Part shown: positions 1 through 14,699 of the stretch, in pieces
Layout of the letters: each line of letters begins with the position of its first letter
Position numbering within the stretch: the stretch's first letter is position 1
Origin: Anas platyrhynchos
Lineage: Eukaryota > Chordata > Aves > Anseriformes > Anatidae
Length of the DNA stretch: 64,000 bases
Reading direction: 5' to 3'
NCBI RefSeq assembly: GCF_047663525.1
Contig: NC_092589.1
Coordinates: 29,013,001 to 29,077,000, forward strand
Program-made: the position numbers and the translations under genes
The notes under the pieces: generated by a model
Databases searched by the model: none
What the model was told of the DNA's origin: nothing
What the model saw: the letters and a program-made list of their open reading frames with translations, nothing else

Positions 1-3000
1 AGAGAAAAGTGGAAATGAGGAATTGCTTATCTCTGGCCCATTTTTTATTCTTTTTTTTTCCTTTCAGATGATGTATGTATAATGCCTATTTGTTTGGGGG
101 AAAGACCGCAGGCTACAGATGCAGCATTTTGGTAGATATTTTAACATATTCAGAGAAGGGAAAATTCAGTCACGCAAATAGATATCTTGGATTTTTTTCC
201 TCATTTACTGAATTCATCACAGAAAATTTAACTCACCTCCGGCTACACAAGTGTCTTCCTGCACTTTAGATAGTTGAGCAATTTTCCCACGTGCCAGTTT
301 GTTCAGATTTCTTTCTTCATCTGTATCCTCACTAACGGTTTCTTGAGTTAGTGAGCTTTTGCCTTTTTGATGGTGCATGGGTCTGTTTGCACCAGCTTTG
401 TGTTAACTTCAGAATCCTAGCTATCAGGAGCAATCTAGCTGTGGTATGAAGCTCCTCTACCTTATTTTATGGCTCTCAGCATTCTGAATTATCACACACT
501 CACAGACAAGGGGATTTGTCCAGTGTTTTTAATCTACATAAAATTTACTGAAATAATCAAGTACATATAATTGAGCTGTTCAAAATACCAATCCAAAATC
601 CACCCTATTATTTTAAAGTACCATATCAAAATACTTTTATATTTGTCATGGAAGCAAATATCTCAGTGCGTATCCAAGACTAGCTATGTAGCCTGTAATG
701 AGATATAATACAAAACAGATATCCTTCAAATATTTCATTAAATAATGTGACCTAATTCATCCTGGCTGAACAGACTTAGTTTAGCTCAATCCTGCTGTTA
801 ATCTTTCTTCAAAATTCTCATTAGCATCAATGGAAATTTTAGCAAGAGGAGATAAATCAGTCTTTTTTTATAGGGCAGATAAATAATGCTTTGGTTTTGT
901 ATTTCTTGATAATAAATGTAATCAAATTACATAAAATATAAACACTCAAAGCCTGTTCTGTGCCCTCAGGGAACCCCTTTCACTATCCCAGTGCAGTAAA
1001 GCTGCATATAGCAGGAGATATTCCACTAAGACAGTTAAAAATAAATGGGTGTATAAGACTAAACAGCTTAAAAAATCATACTGTAAATGATGTGATTGAG
1101 TGAAATTGTATGTATATTTTTCAAGTCTTCAGAATAGTTGAAGTTTTAACTTATTTCAAATTTTTAAGTTGAAATCTATTCATATTTGGAAATTTTGTAC
1201 AACCTTGTAAAGTTAAATACTATGTCACTGTAATTTATTTTTGTTGTCATATATTGACATATGCTCATTTATATATGAAGTGTACTGTTTATCAATTGCT
1301 TCTAAGGCAGCAATAAAAACATGAAAGTTGTTCTCATTCTCTTGTCACTGCTGTCATTTATCTCAAGTATATTTTTTAACTTTACATCAATACATTCAAT
1401 TTATTCATCAGAAAAAAAAAAAAAAGGAAATAGTGTATTGTTTTTAACTGTCTTCCCATGCCCAGTAAACACACAGGCAAATCTTGCCTGTGCAGCTGAA
1501 AGTGTTGAGGGGATACACTGTAAAGAAGCCCCTGAGAAGAGATTGCCACTTCAGTGCATCACCCCAAGAGGGCCTCAGGATGTGAATGGGAACAAATAGT
1601 CCCAGATGTGTCTCTTTTCCTACCAAATCTGCTTTTACTTTTCAATTGAAAAGTTTCCACATCATTCCACAGGGTTTTTTTAGGCTCTGTAAAGCTCTGG
1701 ACATTCAGACCTCTTATGAAAATGAGCTTGGGTAGAAGAAACAGAGGGCCATACAAAATCAGTCCCAGCATTGAGACTTGGTTCAGTACCATAGCTCTTC
1801 TCCAATTTCACTTCATCTCGGAGGAGACGTGCTCTTCCTTCCTCCCTCACACATGGTGTGATGCTCTGGTCAGCTCCCAGCCAGGTGGGGCAGTTGCACC
1901 ACCCAGCTCTCCAGGAGCCTGGCTGGGTAGCAGAGGGCACGCGTACTTCCCGTATATCATGGAGCTCTTGTTGCTAAGACAGTTGTTTGCTTTCTATAGC
2001 TGCTACACAGGTAGACTCTTTTCTTGCTGGGTGTCATTTAGTCTCTGCTTGTGACATGGGCCTTTCTTTTTGATCACTACCCAATAGTAGTCATACCTGT
2101 CACCTTCCAGGAAGGGATGCAAGCTGGGAATTGCAGAACAACTCCCATTGCTGCAGCACAGCTGGATGTGCACAGGTCCCCACTCCCCCAGCCCTGCTCA
2201 GCTGACGTTCAGGTGCTCTGTGGTGATCTGCTTGTGCACAGGCCCCAGGCTGAGGAGGATGATGATAGGCATAAGCAGTTAATTACTGCTAGTCACCTGA
2301 AAGCACTCCCCATCTTGATTTAGGAATGTTGATTTTGGTGTTCCTAATGAACAAATGAACCTAGCCCATATTTCACTGGAAGACGGCTCAAAGAAAAGCT
2401 GATGTAGCTAATAGAAGTATCAGCTGAGAGGCAGAAGCTGCTGCTATCTTTGGGAAGTCTGAAACCCTGTTACAGTGGTTTGCATGGCCGAGATGGACTA
2501 GGAAGTTTGCTTGGCCTGGGTATGTAGTGTCACCCGAGCCAAGGTCTGGTCACTGGGATCCCAGCAATAGAAGCCCTGTATCTTGGAAACTCTTAAGAAT
2601 TATTAGTGTGGCATTCAAACATTATTTTCTTCAGGTATGATGATGGTACTAATAGCTATAGACTACAATCCTGGAACAGGGTTTTAAAGATGCTTTGAAG
2701 TAACTTTTGGACTGGAACTAAAGCAAATTCCTGGGGCAGACACCTCTGAATAGTATAATTTAGTTCCAACCCAGAAGGCCAAATGTGACTTATCAATCAT
2801 TAATCATTCCTAATTCTCTGAACACCCTTAACCTTCCCTTTTAATGCAAAATCCTCTGTGCTGTGCTCCTTATAAATATAATTCAACCTGTTTTATTAAA
2901 TAAAACAATATGTCATCACTATAACTTGTAAACAGAATAAAGTTTATCACTTTGACAGTGAAGTACATCTGCATGATACAAGAACAAGACGTAAAAGCAC

Positions 3001-3897
3001 AAATCCTTTTCTTCAGCTAGCAAGCGGTTTCCTGATGATGCTTTCAAAACTGGGAACTTGATTCTGCTTTATTGTGTAAGTATTGCTATATGCTGCGTTT
3101 TTCAGCATTTCTGTCAGCCAACTGATACAGCCCTTCATAGCTCTTTGGGTGTGCTACATAGTCACCTACGATGCCATGAAATAGTAAGGCAGTGGGAAAG
3201 CAAGGGAAATTGCTCGCTTATTGAAAATGTTTCTTAGCAATCTTTATTTGTGTCAAAGAGATTAAGAATGCTCCTAACGCTGCTCAAACAAAACTCAGTC
3301 TATTCCTCCCTCAAAGTTTTCATCCACTTCATTGCAGTTACTTTAGCGGGGGTTTGCACTGTTGCTTAACTAAGCAGACCTGTGGCTCTGGAATATGATA
3401 GATGATTATCTTTTTGTAGCTATAAAGTATAGTTATTTGACAGATTTTTTTTTAATGGCTTAAATTACAGTATGCTTATCTCAGAGAATGGAAAAAACTT
3501 CTTTTCTCCAAAATGTCCATCAGGGGTACTGAGCAAGGGCAGTATTGAAGTCTCTAATTAATATGGCACAATCAAAAGCTCATCTTTACTTTCAGGTGCT
3601 TCTAGCAGTTTTAAGGCTTTATCATCCAAATTGTTGCCAGTGTGAAAGAAAATTACCTTAAAGTATTGTCTGGCTATTCACATACAAAACAAACCAGAAG
3701 CAATCTTGTAGATAATGAATGGTGCTTATCTTCAGGTTACTTTAAGAATGGGTATGAGAACAGTTGCAAAAGTTCCTTGGATGTATTAATTATGTTATCA
3801 ACTTAGAGAAGATGGCAGATCTTAGAAAAGAAATGGAGAGATGCTTGTCTTTCCTCTCCCATCTTTAACAACGAAGTACTAGACACTGTAGAAACGC

Positions 3898-3925
3898 TTT
3901 TTTTTTTTTTTTTTTTTTTTTTTTT
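3898..3925 (+). repeat. T28 homopolymer
   Basis: Uninterrupted run of 28 T. No recognisable retroposon body was found on the minus strand beside it. Confidence 0.95.
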
Positions 3926-6900
3926 CAGTACAAGTAGATGCTAGTCTGCAAAGCTTATGAAGGTCTTTGCCAAATACATTTTTCTCTTGACATTTGTGGT
4001 GGCTCAGGGCAGGGCAGAAGCCCCTGGACATAAATCCAGCCTGCACGGGCCAAAACTTTGCCCTGGCTTTGACCAGGGCAGTGTTCCCTGGGAAAACTGA
4101 GCAGTGGAAAGAGGAGAGAAAACAAGATGTGGATATTACTGTTAATGAGAGAGATCTGCTGACCACAGACAAAATGGAGAAGGATGGTGTGAACCAATTA
4201 TGCTTTCATGAGTAATTAAGGTTTTATTATGGATATTCATGATTACTGTATGCAATACATAAATGTGGCTGAGCACACTGCCTCTCTTTTGTTTTGTTTT
4301 TGTTTTGTTTTGAAGCTATGCACTTCTTGCCAATATCTTCCCCTCTGAGGATAAGCATCAGCACTTTGTTGGGAAGGGTAGAGCAGAGAAAGGACCATGA
4401 ATGGAAGAAAACAACCTTCATCTTGTTATCAGTTCTTGGAATTCTCTCAATTTCCACTCTGGATGGCTTGACTTCTGTCAACATAGGGTGGTATAAAAAT
4501 GCCCCAGAAAGGTTATTGTTAACCTTGTTGTGAGTGCCTTTTCCATAGTAAGCCAACTGTTTTCCCCCACAGAGAACAGGCCTTCCTTCTTAGGCCAACT
4601 TCCTAGCTGCCACTGAGCACTGTCTGGAAAACCGGCCAGGCTCAGCAGGCAAATATAATGGTTAATGGCTGTTACTGTCAGGAGAATTGGTCAGAGTTAT
4701 CTGGCTGCCAGATCTAATCTTCCTGTGATCACTGTCTCAAAGAATTCCTTCTTATTGCAGCTGTTGAAGGCCTGGCTTCTGGCTGTTATCGCATTACCTA
4801 GTAGCCCAATACGTGACTCTGCTGGCCATAGAATGTCTAAACCAAATGATTAGACAAATTCTGGGGAAGTCGTATGAGGTTCATCACTGGTAAATAACTT
4901 GTTGCTTGTGGTTTAAGTTTGGGGGGAGAGGGTATAATGCCAAAATCAAGAACTATCCAAAGAGAGGAGGTAGGTAATAAACAATGTAAGATTATGTTCA
5001 GGATTGCAGGAAGGATTTTAGAGCTTTAACAGGTGTTGGAGAGAGTGCCAGTAGCCATGGGTGACAGAAGCATTGGTTCCTTCTGTTAACAATGAGTAAA
5101 GCTTAAAGATCACTGGATCAAACAGCTTAGCTGGTTACAGAAGATGCTGTCTGGGTCTGTGATATAGTCATTACATGCAAGTCAGCTGCAACTAAGATCC
5201 CCAAGGATGTTTTAAGCACTGAGTATGTGATGTGATATTCGGTGATGCAATATGCATCTGCTGATAAAAGGGGAAGTTGTTTTATATTTTAGGTGAGCTT
5301 CATCAGCCTCTTGCAGAATGACTCATCTAATGCTGACATCTAATAGAGGCCAGACAATTCCCTCATGAAAGAGGCTATTTGTCTCAATTGACTAAAGAGG
5401 CAGCTCTACAACTAGCTCAGATTAATATCTTTACTGCAGATATTTCAAGTTAAAAGTCAGGATTCAACTCACCATCTGCTGTTGGGGGGAGGAATTCACC
5501 ACATGCATAAAATGAGAACATGTTGCTATCAGTTTGTATTCTTTGATTGCAGTTGCCAATAGAGCATGGACACAGTAAGCCAGGCACACTGCAGATCAGT
5601 GGTGACTCGCGCTCTGTTCCAGGCAAGCTCTAGTTTGAAAGCTAGGTGGCTTCATTAATGTCTCAGTGTGCTCAAGCAAATCCGTAAGCCTTGTTGATGA
5701 CATAGCTACTTTCAGTTTAGACCTTGCTAATATCTATCCAGCTCACTGAGTTAAGGTGAGTGTAGGTTGTGCAGCAGACATGCATCCTACATGCTCTGTT
5801 TACCCAGCAAAGGATGGGGCAGTGGTGGTTCTGAGCATGGTAACCTGCTAGGGAGTGGACTACTAAAAGACTAGAGGTGAACAGGCATGATGCTGTTACA
5901 CAAGTGAATGAGAAATGTCAGTTCATTCATGAAATTCCTCGGTAAGAACTACTTAATGCACTCCATAAATGCCTTGGTCTATACTTGGAACTTCCTTTGC
6001 TTCCAGGTGCTCTCAATCCTAATTTACCTGTAGATACTTATAATAGTGCTCTTAGTATAATCTGGTTTATTTTATTCCACAAAATTACTGGATATGTGTA
6101 GTTCTGAACACCTATGACTAATTAATTTTATTTTATTTTATTTTTTAAAAAAAGGACAAAAAAAACTTATGTTCAAGTTTAAATCACCAGGTTTTGTCAT
6201 TTCATGAATATGCACGTAGAACATCCAGAGTTGTATGAGTTTATAAACTGTTTTCAATTACACAAGTGGGATGTGAATCTGCCCATTTTCAAAGTTCAGT
6301 CTAGAATAAGCTCTGGGGATTTGTTGTGAGACTAATTATAAGACAAGAATAAGGCTAATTGTAACAGGGTAAACTGACCTAATAAGAGAAGCCAGATCCT
6401 TTAATCCCATAAACACACAGATCAGTTAATTGCTGAAGCAGTAATTCTCAAGCAGGAGCTGACAGAGTTACATGGCCTCAAACACTGCTCCAGCTCAGTA
6501 GGTGCCATCTCACAGAAGAGAGGTAGCTCACCCAGGGGCTTGGATTGTGAGGGTGGCTGCAGCCCCAGATGCCAGCTCAGGGGGAATCCAGTAAGCATCT
6601 GCATCTCTATGGCATTTGTTCCCCAGGCATCTGGGCAGGGGATAAAAGAAAGATGCTGGCCCTCACTGGGGGCAAATAAAGGAGGGTTTCCTGGTAATAA
6701 ATATACTTACATACTGTGGGGAAGGAGCTGGGGATTGGGAACAGAAAGAAATAGGAAATCAAAGGATATATTTGTGGAGAAATACAGAGCTGAGTAATTG
6801 TGCCACTGTAAAAGGCAATGCTCTGCATCCTAGGAGTCTGGGCTTGAAGCAAAGTGTTCTCCCACCAACAACTTCAGCCTGCAGAAATGCATGACAAAAT

Positions 6901-6951
6901 TGTTGGTGCTGTAACCCAGTAGGGGAAAAGATAGCAAGGGAAAATGCATAT

Positions 6952-6954
<3 letters not shown>

Positions 6955-6982
<28 letters not shown>
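6955..6982 (+). repeat. T28 homopolymer
   Basis: Uninterrupted run of 28 T, flanked by ordinary AT-rich DNA. Confidence 0.95.
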
Positions 6983-7296
6983 CAAGGAATGTGAAAGACT
7001 GCTTTTAAAATTGATCTTGTTCTTGGACTGTTGCTTATGCCACAAGGCAATAGCTTCTCATTTGCCTGGAAGAAATAAAAATCATGAACTGGTTGGAATC
7101 ACTTCTGATGTCAACACTACAGGCATGGCTACTGGGCAAATGAGCACAGCCTCCCCCCGAGCTTATACATCTCTTTTAACATTTCTGTCCTCTCTGTTTA
7201 TTTTGAGCTTTATAATGTTCAGTTATAATGTGTTCTTTGTCCTTAGGTTTTGTGATATCACCACAACAGTAACAGAGCTGTTTTTTTCTTTCTGTG

Positions 7297-7297
<1 letters not shown>

Positions 7298-7327
<30 letters not shown>
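7298..7327 (+). repeat. T30 homopolymer
   Basis: Uninterrupted run of 30 T, 315 bases after the previous T tract. A shorter interrupted T run follows at about 7,425-7,446. Confidence 0.95.
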
Positions 7328-10300
7328 CTCTGATTAAGAGCTGCAAAGTAAAAATTAAAAGGAAAGTCCTGTATTTCAGTCTTAATATTTTTCAAATGTG
7401 ACTATTGTGTATAACTGAGTGTTTTGTTTTTTTTTTTTCTTTTTTTGTGCAGGTGATTCAGAAGACCTTTAGTGCATATTTGTGCCTATTAAGTCTGGAT
7501 TAAGTCTGGGCACTCCCACTCACAAGGCGTTATCCACCTCATTACACATGCATTATCAAAACAGGTTTTGGTAACAAGCAACATCACATGCCTTCCTTGA
7601 TAAATGGTGTGGGTACCTTGGGAAAAGTTGTGTCAGATGTGGGAAATACATGACAGATGTCTGGGAGTTGCCCAGTGGGCAGCCTGGTGGCACTGATTAA
7701 AAACCCCATTGAATTGCATTAGCAAGCATGTTTGCTGCTGCCAAAAAAGAGATGAAATCTCTTTTGGGGAGTCAGACACTTAGGACAATACCCAGAGCAG
7801 CAGTGTTTATATGTGAGCTGGGCAGAAGAGCCATTACACTTCCAAAATGAAGGTATCCATGCAACTGCCATGGAAGCCAAGGTATGACCTTATAGGAACA
7901 GTGCCAAATGGTAATTTAAGCAGGTTTCCTCTGAGCACTTCAGAGAAAAATGATGGTGAGTGAAAGCAACCTGTGCAAATCACTCACCCAACCTGCAGCT
8001 ACACCTGTACACTGCAGTGAAGGTATTTCTTTGTGTCAGTCCAACTGAGACATGAGTTGGGCTGTGGGAGTTGCATGAAGACTTCTGCAGGCAGCCCCAT
8101 GAGAGGGGCAGCAGGACAAGGAGAGCACACTGAGCCTGCACCATGCAAAACCTTCTGGCTTTTATCACTGCCAGCCTTGCGTGATAAGGCATGATGACTA
8201 ATGTAAGCTCAAATAAAATTAATGTTCTTGTCCATTTATGGCTATGTGCTAACCTCCCAGAGCTCAGTAGTGAGGGAACATCGGCCCTGTCTATTACAAG
8301 CTTGTGGTAAATTACTTTACAAACTCAGAGTTCAAAATAACACTCCCTTGTGTTGTCACTAATGCAGTTGCATGGTTAATTAATAGATCCTGAGAAAAAG
8401 GTTTAAATAGAAATACATTTTAATACATTTTGTTATCAATACTTCAAACTGCACAACTTTTAGAGCTCCACTGACAAGGATTACACCACAAATCTGTTAA
8501 AATCTGGGCAGGTTAGGACGAGTTCTCTCGATGCTTTGAATTTTCACTGTTTTGGTGTTTTTCCTGAGTTGTACAAAAGGAGGATTCTAAAACACTTCTG
8601 TAAATGCACCTGGGAGTTAGCTTAGTGTGAATTTTAATCTGATGTGGAAGACCTCAAGTTTCGCCATGTTTTTGTAAATCCTTTTGTCCTATTTTTTTTT
8701 TTCTTTCATTACATAATTGTGAGTGACATGACTTTAATTTTTCTGTTGTTAAAGTGAATCTAAAGGGAGAGAGAAAGATATAGTTGAAAAACCTTGAAAT
8801 ATCCCCCAAAGCTTGGAAATTCTGACTAACATAATTATTCCAAGGTCAAATTCAGAAACCTGTCACTTGAATTGTATTCCTGCACCTGGGCATCTCCACA
8901 TCTGATAGAGTTACACCATACCCTCTGTTCTCACTGCTCCTGTGTCTTGAAATATTTGATCTTCACAACTCATCCCTGTCTGCATAACAAGCTACCAAAC
9001 TTTTGGGGGAGATTTCCCATTACATGGAAGCAAGGAGATCCTCTGCTTCGTGACACACCTCAAAGTTTTAGTGCTGCTTATGGCACCAGCAGCATCCAGA
9101 CATGAGCTAGGTAGTTGCCAGTACCTGAAGAGACTTGATGTATTACAGCTGAAAAGCTGGGGGACAACTATTTTTAAAATGTCACTTTCAACACAAAGTA
9201 ACAATGTGATTGGCTCTGCAGAAATTTCTATGTGAAGAACAGCAGGCAGGGAGGTCTGGGCTCTCTGCCCCTGGCCAGCTGCTGATGGACATGGCTCGCT
9301 GTCCTTCCTAGCTGACATGCAAGACTGAACTCAAAGGCCCCCCCGTTTCCCCACCAACTTCAGAAGGGGTTTTTCCCTTGTCTCCATTGCTCCCGACCCT
9401 GGTCTGTAAGTCCTTTACACCCATCCTAATACTAGCAGGTTTCCTAATTCAGCTCTGGGTATCCACATGTGTAAGCGATACACAAAATGAGGTGGGAAAC
9501 TTTGTATTCACAACAAAATCCAGATCCTGTTGCAATGCTATGCTGGGTATCGCCCAGGAGATAATTCCTTGGCTGATTTGAATGCAAAAACACACTGAAG
9601 GCCCACAGTGTGTGTCAGTGTGCTTGTGCCTGGTCCATCCACCCTACAGAGCTGTACAGTCTTCATCTTTCTCCTTCAAGAAAGCTTACAAGCAGATCTG
9701 GCAAGAACATATCCAAAATGTAAGTCTGACATTGAGACTGGATTTTGGTTTGTGTTCAAAATGTAGGTATGACCTTAAAATGCATTTATTTTTAATGGAT
9801 ACAGCCCTGTAATTAATATAGGACAGAAACTTCAGCCTGTAAAACTTTGGTAAATGTGCCTGGCAGTCACTCCCCTGTGCCCACGCATGCAATCTGCAGA
9901 AGAAATTTCAGGATCCCCTGTTCCTCCTGCAGGTAGCACTTTAACTTCAGCACAGAATAAATGTAGCCAGGCACAAACTTCACGACACATGCTGTGTTCC
10001 AGAGAAGATGAACGTCTTCTTGCAGGACTTGTGTGGCCTCTCTGCATGCTGTACCACATTGCACTTTTTCAGTGATGTTGTTTTCCCTGTCTTAGCTTGT
10101 TTCAAAGATGTTCGGAGTGCTGAAGGACCCTCAGGGAAAAGGCAATTAGCTGAGACAGTCATTGGAGCCTGAATTAAAGAGCAAGTCTCTAAGGTACTCT
10201 ACAGATGGAAAAATGTGTAATTTTCACAATATTTCAGTAAACCAAGTCTCTGCGTTATGTGTTTATGGACTGCAGAAGTCAGATATTTCTCATTTTTTTC

Positions 10301-11654
10301 AAGACCACACCTTGCAGTGATTGTAGGGACGATTTTTTTTTTCAGTCTAATATTTTGTTCAAACACTTTCTACTGCAAGTAAGCTACAAAATTTCAGAAT
10401 TATATAACCATCAATTTTGATGTTTTAGAAAGGAAATAAACTTTAAGAAAGGTAGACTTGCTTAAATGTAGGAAATCTACAAGGTTCTAGGCACACATAA
10501 ATCAATGTACAGCGGTTTTTCTATTTACAAGCCAACAGTGCCATCCTCTGACTTCTGTGTTTTCATGCAGATATCCTTCAAGATGTTCTAAAACTATATG
10601 TGATTCTAAAAGCATTTTTGTGGATGCCTGTATGTTGCTTAAGCAAACAGAATCCTTTTAAACAAGACAACACATTAAAAAGCAATAGTAATAAAATAGT
10701 CTATTTCATAGTCTGTTGGGGTTTTTCATGGATTTGATCCTTGCATATGTAGAGGGCTTCTCTGCTTTTAGAGGAAGCTGGCATCTGTGATAGCTGGGCA
10801 CATACACACACACACTGAATGCAAAATGTTTTGATCCAGGACATAAACTCGTTTTCTACACTACAAATGGAAAGGTCATGCATTAGTGCTCACACAATTA
10901 ATATTGTTTATTTACTTTTTCTAAAGGAAGCTGGGTGATGGGAGGAGTTATTTAATTAATACTTGTTATCTTTTAAGTTTTAATGTTTGTGATTTCAAAT
11001 TGTGTTCTGTTGCTATAAGTGCTAGAAGCATGTTTATTTTTGTTTGGTTTGGCATTGCTTTTATTATGTGAAGGCACAGATTACCACATATGTACCTGAG
11101 ATATGGATCTAAGGAAAGAGAAAACTTCTCATACAACAGTGAGAAGCCACACTAATTTTAAGAATGAAAGAAAGCTGCTCAAGCTACTTGTAGGGTTACT
11201 TTACACCTACAGTTAGATGGAGGCTAAACATTGTGCTATTTTTCTGCGGCGCAGGTAGGGCCTTAAGTGCATGTGTCTATTAACTGCAGGAACGGCTCCA
11301 TTGACTTTTGCTGTGTTACTGCCAAAGGCCCTTATGTGCATGCTTATTGCTCTTAGAGGCTTATATTTGCCTGGGGCTGCAATGCAAACTACATCTTGTT
11401 CTTGTTTTCATATGACATTGTCATGGGAAGAGAGGAATTTTTCTCCAATTAATTACATTTGTAATAACTGCTGTTCTCAAGGATCCCTTCTTCATGGCCT
11501 GTTAGAAGTCTGGTAACTTTGTATGGTGTTCAGATGATGTTTTGTATGTCATAGCTATAAATCAGAGTATGTCATAGTAATCAATCAGAGACATCTACAT
11601 TTGAAATAAAAGAGAGAATTTTGAAATATTCTATAAACAAATGAATGTTGGAAT

Positions 11655-11666
11655 GGGGGGGGGGGG
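11655..11666 (+). repeat. G12 homopolymer
   Basis: Uninterrupted run of 12 G, about 80 bases before the TTTTC tract. Confidence 0.95.
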
Positions 11667-11745
11667 AAAGGGTTGGGTAGAAAAAACAAACAAAACGCTT
11701 CTCTAATAAATAACATATTAGAGAAGTAGTTGGTTTTGCTTCCGT

Positions 11746-11853
11746 TTATTTTTTCTTTTCTTTTCTTTTCTTTTCTTTTCTTTTCTTTTCTTTTCTTTTC
11801 TTTTCTTTTCTTTTCTTTTCTTTTCTTTTCTTTTCTTTTCTTTTCTTTTTTTC

Positions 11854-11890
<37 letters not shown>

Positions 11891-11902
11891 TTTTTTTTTT
11901 CC
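11746..11902 (+). repeat. (TTTTC)n pentanucleotide tract followed by poly-T
   Basis: More than twenty TTTTC units with two small interruptions are followed by an uninterrupted T run to about 11,900. On the minus strand this is a poly-A run leading into (GAAAA)n, as seen where a retroposed poly-A tail has seeded a microsatellite. It yields spurious lysine/glutamate- or phenylalanine/leucine-rich ORFs on each strand. Confidence 0.95.
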
Positions 11903-12066
11903 CTGCAAAAACTCGCAGCAACAAGTAGGTGGCACTGCGGGATCATCCGAGAGACGAAGCAGATAGGGATTTGTGCTCACTCGCACCGCCGCTGCAGGAG
12001 GAGCAAGAGCTGTCTGGTACTGGCGGCAGAGGCAGGCTGGCTATAAATAATGTTGCGAGGTAGTAC
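11903..12066. other. GC-richer segment abutting the TTTTC/poly-T tract, identity unknown
   Basis: The segment contains several CpGs, for example CACTCGCACCGCCGCTGCAG. It also carries a TATA-like CTATAAATAA near 12,040. On the minus strand it ends directly at the poly-A run, so it could be the 3' part of a retroposed transcript. I do not recognise the source. Confidence 0.35.
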
Positions 12067-14699
12067 AAAAACTCATCAAAATAGTTGGTATTTCAATTTT
12101 TTCAAAATCCAGGGTACATTAACAGATTAAGTACTCTTCCCTGTTTAAATTTATATTTAGTTTTCTACTATGAACTACATTTAATATATAGCCAGCTGAG
12201 TATCTGTACCTGTCTACCTCATGTAGCCTACCCAGCTAAAATACAAGTGTAAGTGATCTTAAATAGTATTTATTCCTAAATTCTGCTTTTTGAGCAAGCA
12301 AAACACAGAAAGTAACTCTTCAGTGAGAGAGGCCTTGATTGTGATTCTTGGATCATGGTTCTTGATGTGCAACTGATTATTAATGTAATAAGGGAAAAGG
12401 AGACCTACATGTATAACAAAGCTGCACATATGGTGGTTCATCCAGGGTTTTCTACAAAGGCAGAACAGGAGGGGTCAGCATCATCACAGTTTTTTCCACC
12501 CTTAGTAAAAGTGTGCATCCTATTACATCCTCCTACACTACACAGGAAACTCTCCAGGCTCCCATGCAGGAAATATTTAAAGCATGCATCTGGGCAGGGC
12601 AATGTCTGAATCCCTGCTGCACAATGTGTTTCCTGGTCCAAAGCCTGTAACACTGTTTGCACAAACACCCCTGGAAGTGTAGCCAGGAGGGTGAGCGTGG
12701 CCAGAGCCAGCGGTTGCTGTGTGTGCTGGCTTCTCTCCTGTGTGTCTGTCTGGCCTGCATCCCCGCTCACTGGTGCTAGAGACTGGGAGTTGGGCTTTCA
12801 CCAGGTTTCCAGAATCTTTATCCGCCTTCTGCTGTGCAGAGGTGGGCAGCAAGAGCACCCCTCACCTGCTTCTGCAAAAGGGCAAGCGCTCCTTAGAAAG
12901 CTGCCCTCTGGGTAGAGGATGTGATGCTCTGAATCCTAACTACACCTATCTCAGAAACTGTCTGGGTACTCTTTCAGGCTGGGGGATTCTTCTTGTTGCA
13001 TGGAGATGGGTTTTGTTCTGTGTTGAAGAACAAGGAGTTACCATAAGCCTTTATCTCTCCATGGGCTCTGAAAATACACTGGACTCCCTGAAGCATGCTG
13101 CTGGGACTGGCTCACTAGGTCTTTGCAGAATTATGTGGCCTGCTGACCTCAAGGAAGATCCTCCCTCTCCCCTCCCCCCCAATGCAATACTTTCAAAAAT
13201 ATTTATTTTAATACATATCTGTCCTTCAGGTTCTGCTTATACAAAAACTAATAAATTCTAACCTATTCGATCCATTTCTTTCTTCCCTGGCAGTAAAGGA
13301 TCATCATTTCTTTCACAATCTTCTTCCCCTGTCAAACCCAAATTACAGATGAAAACACTAATTTCTCAGCAGTCGCACCATCACATCTTGTCTGGTTGTT
13401 TGTTCATGTCCAGGTATGATTTTTTCTTATCCTTTTAACAGGGAAAATCAAATAAATAAATATAAAAGTTTTAAAAGTAAGAGCAAGAGCCAAGAAGTGA
13501 AAGAACATATAACTGGGGATTGGGGAAATAGAATAGTTCCAAGGTGTACAAAAAGAGAAATCAAAAAAGGAGACTAGGAAGGGAAAACCTGGGAACAAGA
13601 AGAGACATATGGTGATTTTAAAAGCTGTAGCACTGACATCTTGTGTGGGTTTAGTGTTACACTGTGAGGTTTGCCTTAATGCTCTACTTTCTGGAGCTGG
13701 AGTGTTATATGGATGGTTATATGAAGTTTCATATTTGCATGGTTTAGGAGAGAAAAAACTTGGTTCAAAATCTGGTATGTATTAATACAGTATATCAGAT
13801 ATGGTATTTTTGAATAATAAAAAACAAATGATCTCCCATAAATTATAGTAACCATTCTAAAGAAACTGCCAAATTATACATTTATTTAGATGCAGAAGAA
13901 AAGAATATGACACTGAACAGTAAATCAGGCCTGTATACACGTGTGATTGTTCGTAAGCACCATTCTGGTGACACCACTGGAAGTACTAATGGAGAGATTG
14001 ATTCCCAATTTCAGCATTAGATTTTTAATTTTGTATGTAAGTCTAGCTCTACCTAATTGGTTTGCTCTATCCGTAAACATTATTGAAAACCCATGCCTGG
14101 GGACTATTTATTTTCCTGAGATGCTGTTTTGCTAATCAAACTCTGCAGAAAAGCCTAATAAGTATGTGTGAAAATAAAACAAAACAAAGTATTTATTTTA
14201 TGAACAAAACCACACAAACCTTCACAAAGTCTTCCACAATTTAATTATGACTGCCTCTTTATAAAAGTGTATCTGAAAGAGTCATGACAGAAGTACCTAA
14301 CCCAGAGCTTTTTTCTGCTCAACCAACCATCTGCATGCTTGCTGTTGTACATATGTTTAAACAGTATTTGATTAAAAGATAAGCCTAGGAGCTGACGTAC
14401 AGTCTCATGCTGGGGCCATCACCTTTATTTTTATGGATGACTTGAAAAGCTTGTAATTATCTCTGTTCACTGATAGGAAAACAGAATTCATGCACTGGGG
14501 AAAAGCCTGCCACGTGTGTGTTCATGATATTGCTCTTCGGGACAAAACACTGAAATGATCAGATTTGTGGTAGAGTACAATGTTTGAAAAGATGAATTGA
14601 GGAATAACTGGGCATTTTGTGGTGTTGCAGTTGTTTGAAATAAAATATTAGTCAGTGCCTAAATAGAAAGGTTTACTCTCAATTAACACTCTAATTAGC

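Noticed and set aside
1-80. Splice-acceptor-like TTTTTTTTTCCTTTCAG at about 50-67
   Set aside because: The following ORF (64 codons) has no recognisable protein and no convincing donor; pyrimidine tracts before AG are frequent here.
11718-11986. Lys/Glu-rich and Phe/Leu-rich ORFs on both strands
   Set aside because: They are translations of the TTTTC/GAAAA repeat and the poly-T run, not genes.
12719-13261. 180-codon + strand ORF
   Set aside because: No domain, no recognised homologue, mixed composition and no exon signals; it reads like chance in a slightly GC-richer stretch.
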